From Aporhodopirellula aestuarii (GTDB lineage: Bacteria > Planctomycetota > Planctomycetia > Pirellulales > Pirellulaceae): a DNA stretch of 64,000 bases. The position numbers and the translations under genes were made by a program. Positions 1 to 10,974 of the stretch are shown in pieces. The stretch covers positions 124,001 through 188,000 of the forward strand of contig NZ_JAMQBK010000008.1 in assembly GCF_023701485.1 (NCBI RefSeq), read 5' to 3'. The notes under the pieces are model-generated. The model was not told the DNA's origin. It did no database searches and saw only the letters and a list, made by a program, of their open reading frames with translations. The stretch's first letter is position 1, and the number at the start of each line of letters is the position of its first letter.

Positions 1-1
1 C

Positions 2-1258
2 ATCGTGCTGTTGCCCTTAGTGATGTTGGTTTCGGTTGCGACGACCCAGTTCACAGTGTTGTTGTCGCGGATGAATGGCAGTGCATCGGTGGCGATGGAC
101 CGGGTTCGCGGCCAACTAGGTTTGGACCTCATGCACGCGGATCACTTTCGCGAGCTCGATCGGATCGTTGACACGATGGGTATCGCGGGGCCAGGAATTG
201 CCGCGGCGGAGGATCTGACGCCAGGAAAATACGACTTTGCCGCCAAGGCGGCTGAGTTGGACAAGGCGGCCGCGATCATTGAGTACTTGCAGAATGATGT
301 GCCGGGGCCGGTTTCGGCGGACGAAGCGGCTGAGCGTGCGATCGCGAATACGAAGGAATTTGCCGACCAACTCCGCTCGGCCGAGCGAAAGAATATTGAT
401 GATGAGTCCGAGGGCATTCTCAATCCGCTGCTGCGGCTCAATGTTTCGGAACAATTCGAACAGATGGCGGTTTTCACGGCCGCGTCAATTCGGACTTGGA
501 TGCATCTGAAACTTGGCGGAGCGTTGCAGAGCCAATTGAAGTTGTTGGCTAACCCGGATGAAGCCGATTTTAGCCGGTTGATTCGAGGGGCCCGGGAATC
601 ATTGCAGCCTCGGTTCGTGCGGCTGACCAGTGCCACGGGCAGCTTGCTCGCTCAGGTTTTGTTCGGGATGGTGATCTTGGTGATCTCGGTCTATTTCTTT
701 TTGATCGATGGACCCAAGATGATCGCGACGTTGATGCGATTGTCTCCGATGGACGATGAGTACGAACATCAATTGTTGATGGAGTTTGACCGGACGAGCC
801 GGGCGGTCGTGTTGGCAAGCGTGGCCAGCGCGATCGTTCAGGGGATTCTGGCGACGATCGGATTTTGGATCTGCGGTTTTGAGCAAATCGTGTTGTTGCT
901 TTTCTTAACCAGTCTGATGGCCTTGGTGCCGTTTCTCGGGGCGGCGTCGGTGTGGGTGCCGTGTGCACTCTGGCTCGGCGTGGTCGATCAGCGGTGGCTC
1001 GCGGCAGCGTTGTTGGCACTTTGGGGGGCCGGCGTGGTGTCGTCGATCGACAACGTGATCAAGGTATATGTGTTGCATGGCCGCAGCCAATTGCACCCGC
1101 TTTTTGCGTTGCTGAGCGTGATCGGCGGGGTTTCTGTTTTCGGGCCGATCGGGATCTTGGTCGGGCCGATGGTCGTCGTGTTTTTGCAGACGCTACTAGA
1201 AATCCTCAACCACGAGATCCGGAATGAGGACGAGCAGCCGAAGCCGGATCAAGCCTAG
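2..1258 (+). CDS. AI-2E family transporter, 5' end outside window
   Basis: Polytopic inner-membrane protein of the AI-2E/UPF0118 (PF01594) family, whose members export small molecules or act as ion antiporters; the substrate cannot be told from sequence. The frame is open to the left edge, so the N-terminus (probably one or two membrane segments) is missing and 418 residues remain. Visible parts are an N-terminal hydrophobic segment, a soluble region of about 190 residues, and a C-terminal block of hydrophobic segments. That block has the typical run of a QGILATIGFWICG segment followed by LVPFLGAASVWVPCALWL, then VGPMVVVFLQTLLE near the end. The tail is short and polar. The family call is firm; the function is inferred only from the family. 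Confidence 0.85.
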   Translation: MVLLPLVMLVSVATTQFTVLLSRMNGSASVAMDRVRGQLGLDLMHADHFRELDRIVDTMGIAGPGIAAAEDLTPGKYDFAAKAAELDKAAAIIEYLQNDVPGPVSADEAAERAIANTKEFADQLRSAERKNIDDESEGILNPLLRLNVSEQFEQMAVFTAASIRTWMHLKLGGALQSQLKLLANPDEADFSRLIRGARESLQPRFVRLTSATGSLLAQVLFGMVILVISVYFFLIDGPKMIATLMRLSPMDDEYEHQLLMEFDRTSRAVVLASVASAIVQGILATIGFWICGFEQIVLLLFLTSLMALVPFLGAASVWVPCALWLGVVDQRWLAAALLALWGAGVVSSIDNVIKVYVLHGRSQLHPLFALLSVIGGVSVFGPIGILVGPMVVVFLQTLLEILNHEIRNEDEQPKPDQA

Positions 1259-1371
1259 TGGCGACCGGTGAACGCATTTCGAGCGGAGGGGCTGAATATT
1301 GAATGCGGGGCAGTTATACTGCGCACGCCTTCTGATCATTTTAATAACTCTGCAAATACTCGGTCCTACTC

Positions 1372-3192
1372 ATGTTGGTTACGAAGTGCCCTCGCTGTCA
1401 CGAATCCGTACGGGTGCCGGACGCACTTTTAGCCGCTGGCGGTGCTGCTCAGTCCGTTCAAGCGAAGTGCCCGTGGTGTCAAGAGACGCTCAGCGGGAAA
1501 GAAATCAACGCCATCATGCCACCGGCGTTAGTGATCATCGGCGATGAAGCCGCGTTGGCATCCGAGGGCAATGTGGGCGGCGAATGGGGAAATGACAGTT
1601 GGTCGGGTGACACAAGTACCCCCATTCGGACCGCTGCCTCGGCCCCCGCCGCTAGCCTCGGCAGCGCAGCATCGGTGGCGGGCGGCAACGTCGTCAGCCC
1701 GGCTGCGAGCGTTGGCGCCGGCGCAATGAGCATGGCGGGCTTGGATCTGAACGATCCCGGCGAATTGGAGCCCGTGTCCGAATCATCTGCCACGACCGTT
1801 CGCGACACCGACTTTGCACAATTGGAAACGGTCGAGGAAGTCGACACCGTTCACTTGGAAGAGCAACCGACCGAAATCGAGGATGTGGCCGTGGACTCGG
1901 AGTCGGCAAAATCCGAGGCGGACGAGCTAGACTTCATCGACGAGATCGAAGCCGACGTCGACGATGGTGATTTGGGCATAACATCAGAGGCCGAAGACGA
2001 TGAGCTGTCCGAGTTTATGGTCAACGATCCGGACGAAAGCGATACTCGGGGTTCGAAACCAGCCGAGATCATGATGGATGTCTCGGCGCGTCGGCGTCGT
2101 AAGAGCAGTTCGCCGATCAAGTCGGTGATTGGTGTCGCTCTCGGTGGCCTGTTGTCACTGCCGATCGTGGGCACGATTCTGCATTTCCTCGGTCAAGACA
2201 TCCCGGTCATCAGTGACATCTTGCCGGCCGTTGGTGGATCGAAGACACAGTTGCGAGCTAGCACGCCGATGCCGCTCGACAATTTCGAGCCGCGAATTGT
2301 CGACGATGAACCGGTTACCGGACGTCCCATCGGTGAAGAACTCAACGACGCGACCGACGCGAACGAGTTCGTCGATCCCGCGTCGGTAGCTCTAAGCGAA
2401 ATCACCGGCGATAGCGTCGATCCTATGCCGCCAAACGATCTGAGTCCAACGAATGACTTCGGCGGAACGCCTCAAGACAATCCGGTCGATTTCACAGCGG
2501 TGGATAATACCGATGCTGCGACGCCCGCGATTGAGGAATCTGCTGAGGAGATGATGACATTGCCGGACTCGGTTGAGCCGGAGATGGCTGAGCCTGAAAT
2601 GCCCGAACTCGCAATTCCTGAGTTGCCTGCGATGGAATCAATTGCCGGATCCGATTCGAGCGATGTGTTTTCGGATTCATCTGCTGAGGTCGAACCTTTC
2701 GAAACCACAGAGCCCGAATCGCCCGCGGTCGACGTCGAAGCGGAAGTCGCGAGTTTGAACAAGGCACTTGATGAGATTGCCGCGATGGATGCAAACGATC
2801 CGGCTCGCGACGCGGTCGTTCAAGAAACTTATGAGAATCTGTCGCGGCTGGCCGGAACGGTTCCGTCTGAATCGATGTCGGAACTGCAGCCCGTGCTCGG
2901 TAAGCTTTCCAAGGATATGAAATTAGTGATCGCGTTTACCAAAGCCTCGCCCGCGTGGATCTCACAATCCCGTGAAGAACGAGGCAGCGACGGCGCGTTG
3001 GTCGTTGGCAAGATGTCCAGCGATGATTCAGGGGTCAGCATTCGTTTGGTCAACAAACAGGAACTCCCGGTGACCTTGCCGAGCGACGTCGCGACAGCGC
3101 CAAGCGGTTATCAGATCGGACTTGGGCAACTGCAAGGCAGCGGCCGTGATGCGACGTTGTCGCTCGATCTCATCCAGTCGATCGCGCCTTAG
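1372..3192 (+). CDS. Zinc-ribbon, acidic-linker, single-pass membrane protein (hypothetical)
   Basis: A 606-residue protein I cannot assign to a characterised family. It opens with a four-cysteine zinc ribbon (C6/C9 and C33/C36; CPRC and CPWC), like the MJ0042-type ribbons common in planctomycete and myxobacterial membrane proteins. Residues about 60-235 are Ala/Ser-rich then strongly acidic. One hydrophobic segment lies at about 250-272, preceded by the basic stretch RRRRKSS. A second acidic region with Glu-Pro-Glu-Met-type repeats spans about 380-450, and a folded-looking domain fills 460-606. If the ribbon is cytoplasmic, the acidic linker and C-terminal domain would be periplasmic. The ATG follows a 113-bp gap and no neighbour is in an obvious operon with it. 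Confidence 0.75.
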   Translation: MLVTKCPRCHESVRVPDALLAAGGAAQSVQAKCPWCQETLSGKEINAIMPPALVIIGDEAALASEGNVGGEWGNDSWSGDTSTPIRTAASAPAASLGSAASVAGGNVVSPAASVGAGAMSMAGLDLNDPGELEPVSESSATTVRDTDFAQLETVEEVDTVHLEEQPTEIEDVAVDSESAKSEADELDFIDEIEADVDDGDLGITSEAEDDELSEFMVNDPDESDTRGSKPAEIMMDVSARRRRKSSSPIKSVIGVALGGLLSLPIVGTILHFLGQDIPVISDILPAVGGSKTQLRASTPMPLDNFEPRIVDDEPVTGRPIGEELNDATDANEFVDPASVALSEITGDSVDPMPPNDLSPTNDFGGTPQDNPVDFTAVDNTDAATPAIEESAEEMMTLPDSVEPEMAEPEMPELAIPELPAMESIAGSDSSDVFSDSSAEVEPFETTEPESPAVDVEAEVASLNKALDEIAAMDANDPARDAVVQETYENLSRLAGTVPSESMSELQPVLGKLSKDMKLVIAFTKASPAWISQSREERGSDGALVVGKMSSDDSGVSIRLVNKQELPVTLPSDVATAPSGYQIGLGQLQGSGRDATLSLDLIQSIAP

Positions 3193-3492
3193 TCCTCTTC
3201 GATCGTTCCGGCAGAATCGACCGGCATGATTTGCCGGTCTATAGGCTTGCGATGCGCGCGTTGAATCTCTTTCGACGATCGGTCTCGGGATGCCGTTTGC
3301 TTAGCGTGATGCGAAGTAGCGGACGAAGTCTCGGGTTGTGAGTCTCGACCTGCGAGCGTCTGGGCTCTCGAACACGGGCATTGCAGCGAAACTTTCTAGG
3401 TTAAGAATCCACATGAAAATGTGTGACCTGGCTATTCAGTGTTTCGCGGTTTGGGTAAGAATGGGCTCCTCAATTCAAAGGGAACAGGATCT

Positions 3493-4743
3493 ATGCTTAC
3501 CATCGAAAAATATTCGTTTGGCGTCGGCGACCGTTTCGCACACCAAGCGGCCGCGCAACTTCGCGCATTTCAGAAACTCGCCACCAAAGGCGTCGACGTT
3601 GCTCCGGTTTGGAATAAGTCCAACCGCGAGCACACTTTTGTCGGCTCCAAACCCCAGAGCGTATACGACGCTGCAAAGGTCGCGGTCGAGGAGCTCGGTT
3701 GGAACAAACCGTGGCACGTCGACGCCGACCACATTCAACTCGCGACCGTCGAACCGTTCTTGGCTTGCAGTGATTTCTTTACCATCGACGTTGCGGATTC
3801 GATCGGCAAAGCGGCTCCCGATAGCGAAGTGGAGGCATTCATTGACCGGCATGGCGAGCTGATCGGAACGCTCGAGTTACCCGGTCTTTCGAGTCCATTG
3901 AGTGTAACGAAAGACGACGTTCGCCGTGTCGCCCAGCAATACTTGCTCGCCGTCAAGGAAGCGTCCGAAATTTATCGGCATCTCGAGTCGGTAAAGGGAA
4001 CAGGCAATCTGATTGCCGAGGTTTCAATGGACGAAACCGACTCCCCTCAAACTCCACCCGAACTATTGATTATCTTGGCTGCTCTCGCCGATGAGAAGGT
4101 TCCGGTACAAACGATCGCGCCGAAGTTCACCGGCCGATTCAACAAGGGTGTTGATTACGTCGGGGATTTGGCGCAGTTCGAGCGTGAGTTCAATGATGAT
4201 CTCGCCGTGATCGATCACGCGGTCAAAGCGTACGGGCTGCCCGATGTTTTGAAATTGAGCGTGCACAGCGGCAGCGACAAGTTCAGTTTGTATCCGATCA
4301 TCCGTGAGTCGTTGCGTCGCACCGGCGCTGGCGTGCACCTGAAAACGGCCGGCACGACGTGGTTGGAAGAGTTGATCGGTTTGGCCGAAGCCGGTGGTGA
4401 CGGCTTGGAACTCGCTAAAGAAATCTACGTTTACGCGTTGCAGCACGTCGACGAATTGTCGGCCCCGTATGCGAGCGTGATCGATGTCAAACGTGACGAA
4501 CTGCCTGACGAAGCGACCGTGAAATCATACAGCGGAAGCGAGTTCGCATCGGCGATCCGCCACGTGCAATCGAACCCGATGTTCAACGCCAGCATGCGTC
4601 AGTTGCTGCATGTGTCGTTTAAGGTCGCCGCCAAAGCAGGAACCCGCTACACCGATTTGCTCAAGGCCAACAACGAGATTGTCGGCAAGCAGGTTACCGA
4701 GAACATTTACGACCGTCACTTGGTGCCGTTGTTCATCGGCTAG
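3493..4743 (+). CDS. Tagaturonate epimerase family protein (UxaE-like)
   Basis: A 416-residue protein resembling the UxaE family, metal-dependent epimerases that interconvert D-tagaturonate and D-fructuronate. Family-like features are GVGDRF (10-15), the metal-site motif HVDADH (75-80), HSGSDKFS (258-265) and HLKTAGTTWLEE shortly after. The ATG at 3493 is preferred over an in-frame start at 3439 because a purine-rich AAAGGGAACAGG precedes it and the conserved domain begins immediately. The 300 bp upstream (3193-3492) hold no gene I can support. The gene stands before an aldo/keto reductase and a fucose-type permease and fucosidase, so the physiological substrate may be a deoxy-sugar derivative rather than tagaturonate. 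That substrate idea is inference. Confidence 0.75.
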   Translation: MLTIEKYSFGVGDRFAHQAAAQLRAFQKLATKGVDVAPVWNKSNREHTFVGSKPQSVYDAAKVAVEELGWNKPWHVDADHIQLATVEPFLACSDFFTIDVADSIGKAAPDSEVEAFIDRHGELIGTLELPGLSSPLSVTKDDVRRVAQQYLLAVKEASEIYRHLESVKGTGNLIAEVSMDETDSPQTPPELLIILAALADEKVPVQTIAPKFTGRFNKGVDYVGDLAQFEREFNDDLAVIDHAVKAYGLPDVLKLSVHSGSDKFSLYPIIRESLRRTGAGVHLKTAGTTWLEELIGLAEAGGDGLELAKEIYVYALQHVDELSAPYASVIDVKRDELPDEATVKSYSGSEFASAIRHVQSNPMFNASMRQLLHVSFKVAAKAGTRYTDLLKANNEIVGKQVTENIYDRHLVPLFIG

Positions 4744-4939
4744 CGTTGCATCCGTTTTTGGGAAATGACGCCGCCAGTCTATCTGCACAGGCGGTGTCGT
4801 CCCTTCTGCGATTGTTTTTACAGCGGCATATCAGTGCCTGCATGATCGGATTGGTTCGCGAAGCGTTTTCTCGAGATGGGATACGTTTCGTCGATCCGAT
4901 TTTTTTCGAACCTATTTATCCCAACAAAGAAGTTTGACG

Positions 4940-5872
4940 ATGGAAACCCGCAAATTAGGTAACACGGATCTCGAGCTTCCGATCTTAAGCTTCGGAGCTT
5001 CCTCTCTCGGATCGGAGTTTCGCAGTGTTCAACTCGACGACGTTTTCGAAAGCGTCCGTACGGCGCTGGATCTCGGTTTGAACTTCATCGACACGTCGCC
5101 GTATTACGGTCGCGGCAAGTCGGAAGTCTTGTTGGGGATCGCACTCAAAGAAGTTCCACGGGAGAGCTATACGCTGTGCACGAAGTTGGGGCGATACGAC
5201 GCCGACAAGTTCGACTTCTCTGCCAACCGTGTCGTTGAAAGTGTTGACGTGAGTTTGCAACGTCTCGGCACGGATCACCTCGACATTATTCTTTGCCATG
5301 ACATCGAGTTCGTGCCGCTGAATCAAATCGTGGAAGAGACTCTGCCGGCGCTGCGTAAGATTCAGGAATCGGGCAAGGTTCGCTATGTCGGAATCAGCGG
5401 TTATCCGATGAAGGTGTTCCATGAAATTTCAGCCCAAGCGGATTTGGACTGCATCCTGTCGTACAACCAATACACGTTGCAAAACACACGGCTTGCCGAC
5501 GAGTTGGTGCCGGAGTTGAAAGCCAAAGGCGTTGGTGTGATCAACGGCGGTCCGTTTGCAGCCCGTTTGCTAACGAACGCTCCGTTGCCTGCATGGCACA
5601 AGGATCCACAGAACGTTCGCGACGCGGCACGCAAGGCGGCGGAGCATTGCGAGAAGAATGGCGTTGACATCGCTCAGCTCGCGTTGCAGTTCTCATGTGC
5701 GAACCCAGACATGACGACTACGGTTGCTGGCAGTGCCAACCCGAACAACATTCGCAAGTGGGTCGAGTGGCTCGCGGAACCGATGGATGAGGCCCTGCTT
5801 GCCGACGTCCTGCAGATTCTCGAACCCGTCAAGAATATCGGTCACGCCGAAGGGCTTCCCGAGAACAACTAG
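4940..5872 (+). CDS. Aldo/keto reductase, possible L-fucose/L-galactose dehydrogenase
   Basis: A 310-residue NAD(P)-dependent (beta/alpha)8-barrel oxidoreductase. The family catalytic tetrad is visible as D51, Y56 (DTSPYYGRGKSE), K82 (CTKLGRYD) and H120 (ILCHD). The overall pattern resembles the D-threo-aldose 1-dehydrogenase / L-galactose dehydrogenase branch, which oxidises L-fucose or L-galactose to the lactone. That would fit the downstream fucose permease and fucosidase, although AKR substrate range is hard to read from sequence. ATG at 4940 is chosen; an in-frame TTG lies six bases upstream at 4934. The gene is separated from the next cluster gene by the 131-bp tandem repeat, so it may be a separate transcript. 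Confidence 0.85.
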   Translation: METRKLGNTDLELPILSFGASSLGSEFRSVQLDDVFESVRTALDLGLNFIDTSPYYGRGKSEVLLGIALKEVPRESYTLCTKLGRYDADKFDFSANRVVESVDVSLQRLGTDHLDIILCHDIEFVPLNQIVEETLPALRKIQESGKVRYVGISGYPMKVFHEISAQADLDCILSYNQYTLQNTRLADELVPELKAKGVGVINGGPFAARLLTNAPLPAWHKDPQNVRDAARKAAEHCEKNGVDIAQLALQFSCANPDMTTTVAGSANPNNIRKWVEWLAEPMDEALLADVLQILEPVKNIGHAEGLPENN

Positions 5873-5908
5873 TGCTTTGTTAGGGTTGGATTTGGTGATT
5901 GACGACGC

Positions 5909-6580
5909 TGGAGGGATTGCCGCTAGCAAACATAGCGGAACGGCGCGAGCCGTCCGGTGTCACCCAAGTTGATGCTGACGAAGAGTTCGTACTTTGTGAA
6001 GTCTATATTTGATGTTGCCGGAACCGGAGGGCTTGCGCCCTTCCGCTAGTAAGCTAAAAAACATAGCGGAACGGCGCGAGCCGTCCGGTGTCACTTAAGT
6101 TGACGCTGATAAAGAGTTCGTACTTTGTGAAGTCTATATTTGATCGTGCTGGAACCGGAGGGCTTGCGCCCTTCCGCTAGTAAGCTAAAAAACATAGCGG
6201 AACGGCGCGAGCCGTCCGGTGTCACCCAAGTTGACACTGATAAAGAGTTCGTACTTTGTGAAGTCTATATTTGATCGTGCTGGAACCGGAGGGCTTGCGC
6301 CCTTCCGCTAGTAAGCTAAAAAACATAGCGGAACGGCGCGAGCCGTCCGGCGTCACCCAAGTTGACACTGATAAAGAGTTCGTACTTTGTGAAGTCTATA
6401 TTTGATGGTGCTGGAACCGGAGGGCTTGCGCCCTTCCGCTAGTAAGCTAAAAAACATAGCGGAAGGGCGCGAGCCGTCCGGTGTCACCCCGAGTTGATGC
6501 TGATAAAGAACCAGTACTTAGTGAAGTCTATATTTGATTGTGTCGGAGCCCGAGGGCTTGGCCCCTTTCGCCAGCAAACG
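5909..6580. repeat. 131-bp tandem repeat array, about five copies
   Basis: Exact period of 131 bp: unit starts fall at 5931, 6062, 6193, 6324 and 6455. The first four units are nearly identical, the fifth is degenerate, and a partial, decayed unit precedes the array at about 5909. Each unit carries two palindromic arms, one beginning AGCGGAACGGCGCGAGCC and one beginning CCGGAGGGCTTGCGCCC. They are roughly reverse complements of each other and flank a short A-rich spacer across the unit junction, so arms pair both within themselves and with each other. The array fills nearly all of the 867 bp between the aldo/keto reductase and the alcohol dehydrogenase (5873-6729). No gene is supported there, and the remaining 150 bp before 6730 should hold the promoter of the next gene. 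Confidence 0.95.
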
Positions 6581-6729
6581 TGCTGCGACGTTGGCGAGAA
6601 AGAAGGTAAATCGTCTGGTGTATAAACTCTTGCGACCCTTGACTGTTTCAACATGACATCTGCGATAGTCGTTAAACTCGACGAGCCACTTTCTTGCTCG
6701 TCTCCCCTTGCACCCTGCCTGAATGAATC

Positions 6730-7758
6730 ATGAAAGCTCTTCAACTCGAACAACCTAAAAAGTGGGCACTGATCGATGTTCCCGAGCCATCCGCGCCTGC
6801 GGCGGGGGAAGCACTTGTTCGGATCCACCGCGTCGGCGTGTGTGGTACGGACTTGGGCGGATACTTAGGTAAGTTCCCGTTCTTTTCGTATCCACGGATT
6901 CCCGGACATGAACTCGGCGTGGAAGTGTTGGCGGTTGGCGAAGGTGTGACGAACGTCGTCGTTGGTGACAAATGCTCGGTCGAACCCTACATCAATTGTC
7001 AGGAGTGTTATTCGTGTCGTCGGGGGCTAACGAATTGCTGCGAACACCACAAAACGCTTGGTGTGATGTGCGATGGCGGTTTGACGGAAAAGATGATCCT
7101 GCCGGCTCGCAAGCTTCACGTTGCCAACAACTTGACCTACGAACAATCCGCTCTCGTTGAAACACTCGCGATCGGTTGTCATGCGGTGGACCGCGCTGGG
7201 GTGAAAGAGGGCGAGAACGTTTTGATTATCGGTGCCGGTCCGATCGGTTTGTCGGCATTGGAGTTCGCCAAAGTCGCCGGGGCACGGCCGATCGTTGCCG
7301 ACATCAGCGAAACCCGATTGCAGTTCGTCCGTGAAAAGATGGGTGTTAGCGATACCCTCAAAGTCACCGGTGAGGATTCCGACATCGAACAACTTGATGA
7401 GATGACCTCGAACCAACGTGCCGACGTGGTGATCGATGCGACAGGCAATCATCACTCGATGGCCCGATCGCTTGAACTTGCCGCGTTTGGTGGGCGAGTG
7501 GTTTACGTCGGTATCACCCAGCAAAATTTGAACTTCCCTCACGCACCCGCGATGCATCGACGCGAATTAACGTTGATGGCATCGCGAAACGCCCTCTCTC
7601 GAGATTTTGCACGGATCATCGATTTGATCGAGAAGGGCACCATCGATACTCAACCTTGGATCACGCACCACGCAAAATTCGAGGATGTTGCCGATTCCTT
7701 CCCCTCATGGACCGATCCCGAAACCGGGGTGGTCAAGGCAGTCATCTATGTCGATTGA
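6730..7758 (+). CDS. Zinc-dependent alcohol dehydrogenase (MDR family)
   Basis: A 342-residue medium-chain dehydrogenase oxidising a secondary alcohol with NAD(P)+. Catalytic zinc ligands are visible as C38 and H60-E61 (PGHE). The structural zinc lobe has C90, C93, C96 and C103/C104 (CQECYSCRRGLTNCC). The Rossmann glycine motif GAGPIG is at 168-173. The closest-looking relatives are sorbitol/threonine dehydrogenase-type sugar dehydrogenases. It overlaps the FucP-like gene by 11 bp, so the two are translated together and the substrate is probably a fucose-derived intermediate such as a keto-deoxy-fuconate. That substrate is inference. No strong Shine-Dalgarno is visible before the ATG. Confidence 0.88.
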   Translation: MKALQLEQPKKWALIDVPEPSAPAAGEALVRIHRVGVCGTDLGGYLGKFPFFSYPRIPGHELGVEVLAVGEGVTNVVVGDKCSVEPYINCQECYSCRRGLTNCCEHHKTLGVMCDGGLTEKMILPARKLHVANNLTYEQSALVETLAIGCHAVDRAGVKEGENVLIIGAGPIGLSALEFAKVAGARPIVADISETRLQFVREKMGVSDTLKVTGEDSDIEQLDEMTSNQRADVVIDATGNHHSMARSLELAAFGGRVVYVGITQQNLNFPHAPAMHRRELTLMASRNALSRDFARIIDLIEKGTIDTQPWITHHAKFEDVADSFPSWTDPETGVVKAVIYVD

Positions 7759-9223
7759 AACTCCTGACCCCTATGCGGTCGATGATGCGAGCGTCGCACC
7801 GCAACCCTCCGAACACGTATCGCGTGGCATCGAAGTCATCCCCAAAGAATACTTCGCTGCGTTCGTGCTCACGACGTGCTGTTTTGCATTGTGGGGATTC
7901 GCGAACGACATCACCAATCCGTTGGTGAAGGTTTTCAAAGAAGTCTTCCAGATCAGCAACACGCAAAGTTCGCTGGTTCAGTTCGCCTTCTATGGCGGCT
8001 ATTTCACGATGGCGTTGCCGGCAGCGTATTTCATCCGCAAGTTTTCGTACAAGGGTGCGATCATGGTCGGATTCACGCTCTATGCCGTCGGGGCGCTGTT
8101 GAGTATCCCGGCGAGTTTGAATCAGAACTTTTGGATCTTCATTGCGGGTTTCTATGTCCTGACGTTTGGGCTGGCGTTCCTCGAGACGAGTTGTAATCCG
8201 TATATCCTGGCGATGGGGCCTCCCGAAACCGCCACTCAGCGACTGAATTTGGCCCAGGCATTTAACCCCATCGGTTCGCTGACCGGGATGGTGATCGCGA
8301 CGACCATCATCGCGCCTAATTTGCAGGTTGGTGAGTTCCGCTCAAGCATGGAGAACAAGGAGCCTGCGGCGGTCGCGTATGTCGAAGCGGATTATCCGTC
8401 CGGACTGCCCAATTTCGAAGAGGAATTCGGAACGCTCGATGCCGCGGTCAGTAAAGGGCTGGCGAACATGCAAGTCTCCGATCCTGCGGCATTCAAAACC
8501 ATGCAGCTGCACGATCTCGCGGTTGTGCGAACACCGTATGTCGTGATTGCGATCGTCGTATTGTGTTTCCTCGGTTTGTTTGCCGTTACCAAAATGCCGA
8601 CCTTTGCGTCCGAGCATCCCGATGCACCGATGACCGAGATCATCGGACGATTGCTGAGCAAGGCTCACTATCGCGAAGGCGTGATTGCTCAGGCGTTCTA
8701 CGTCGGAGCTCAAATCACGTGCTGGACGTTCATCATTCACTACGGCATGGAACTGGTCAGTCTCTCGCTCGCCGAGGCTCAGACTTGGAACATTGCCGCG
8801 ATGGTGATTTTTCTGACCAGTCGATTCGTGTGTACATTTTTGTTGAAGTACATCAGCCCTGGCAAACTGTTGGCGTCCCTTGCGGCTGCGGCAATCGCAT
8901 TCACGGCGGGTGCGATTTTTATCGAAGGCAAGACAGGTTTGATCTGCCTCGTGCTTATCTCGGCCTGCATGTCGTTGATGTTCCCGACGATTTATGGCAT
9001 TGCGCTCAAGGGTTTGCCCGCTGAAGAAGCCAAACTTGGTTCCGCGGGACTGATCATGGCCATTGTCGGTGGTGCCTTGTTGCCGCTGTTGCAGGGCAAG
9101 TTCATTGATGAGCTTGGTGTCCGCAACTCGTTCTATCTCCCAATGATTTGTTTCGTCGCGATTGCGATTTTCGGGATTCGAACGTTCACGCGTTTCGAAA
9201 ACCCTGAAGCATCCGCGACGTAG
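7748..9223 (+). CDS. fucP: FucP-type L-fucose:H+ symporter (MFS)
   Basis: A 491-residue major-facilitator permease. It matches the FucP family, including the two acidic residues important in the E. coli protein: D54 in NDITNP (E. coli D46 in NDILLP) and E146 in LETSCNP (E. coli E135 in LETAANP), followed by the conserved RLNLAQAFNPIG. About 12 hydrophobic segments are visible. It is longer than the 438-residue E. coli protein because of a hydrophilic N-terminal tail of about 35 residues and a larger loop near residues 200-255. The ATG at 7748 lies inside the end of the upstream dehydrogenase gene. Family members also import other hexoses, so fucose as substrate rests on the adjacent fucosidase. 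Confidence 0.88.
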   Translation: MSIETPDPYAVDDASVAPQPSEHVSRGIEVIPKEYFAAFVLTTCCFALWGFANDITNPLVKVFKEVFQISNTQSSLVQFAFYGGYFTMALPAAYFIRKFSYKGAIMVGFTLYAVGALLSIPASLNQNFWIFIAGFYVLTFGLAFLETSCNPYILAMGPPETATQRLNLAQAFNPIGSLTGMVIATTIIAPNLQVGEFRSSMENKEPAAVAYVEADYPSGLPNFEEEFGTLDAAVSKGLANMQVSDPAAFKTMQLHDLAVVRTPYVVIAIVVLCFLGLFAVTKMPTFASEHPDAPMTEIIGRLLSKAHYREGVIAQAFYVGAQITCWTFIIHYGMELVSLSLAEAQTWNIAAMVIFLTSRFVCTFLLKYISPGKLLASLAAAAIAFTAGAIFIEGKTGLICLVLISACMSLMFPTIYGIALKGLPAEEAKLGSAGLIMAIVGGALLPLLQGKFIDELGVRNSFYLPMICFVAIAIFGIRTFTRFENPEASAT

Positions 9224-9360
9224 TACCGGTTGGACCGGATCGTTAAACGCTGGATCGGGAATGCATGCATTCTCGTTCCATGGCGATGGGCGTTCTCCTG
9301 ACGTTCACGCCGTAAAGGATTGGTACGTCCACACATCCCCATGCTTCGTTGATTTTGATC

Positions 9361-10963
<1,603 letters not shown>

Positions 10964-10974
<11 letters not shown>

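Noticed and set aside
4746-4937. 63-codon open frame between the epimerase and the reductase
   Set aside because: It has no domain or clear ribosome-binding site and ends at the next gene start; likely chance.
5931-6580. CRISPR-like array
   Set aside because: The entire 131-bp unit is repeated, with no variable spacers of constant length and no cas genes.
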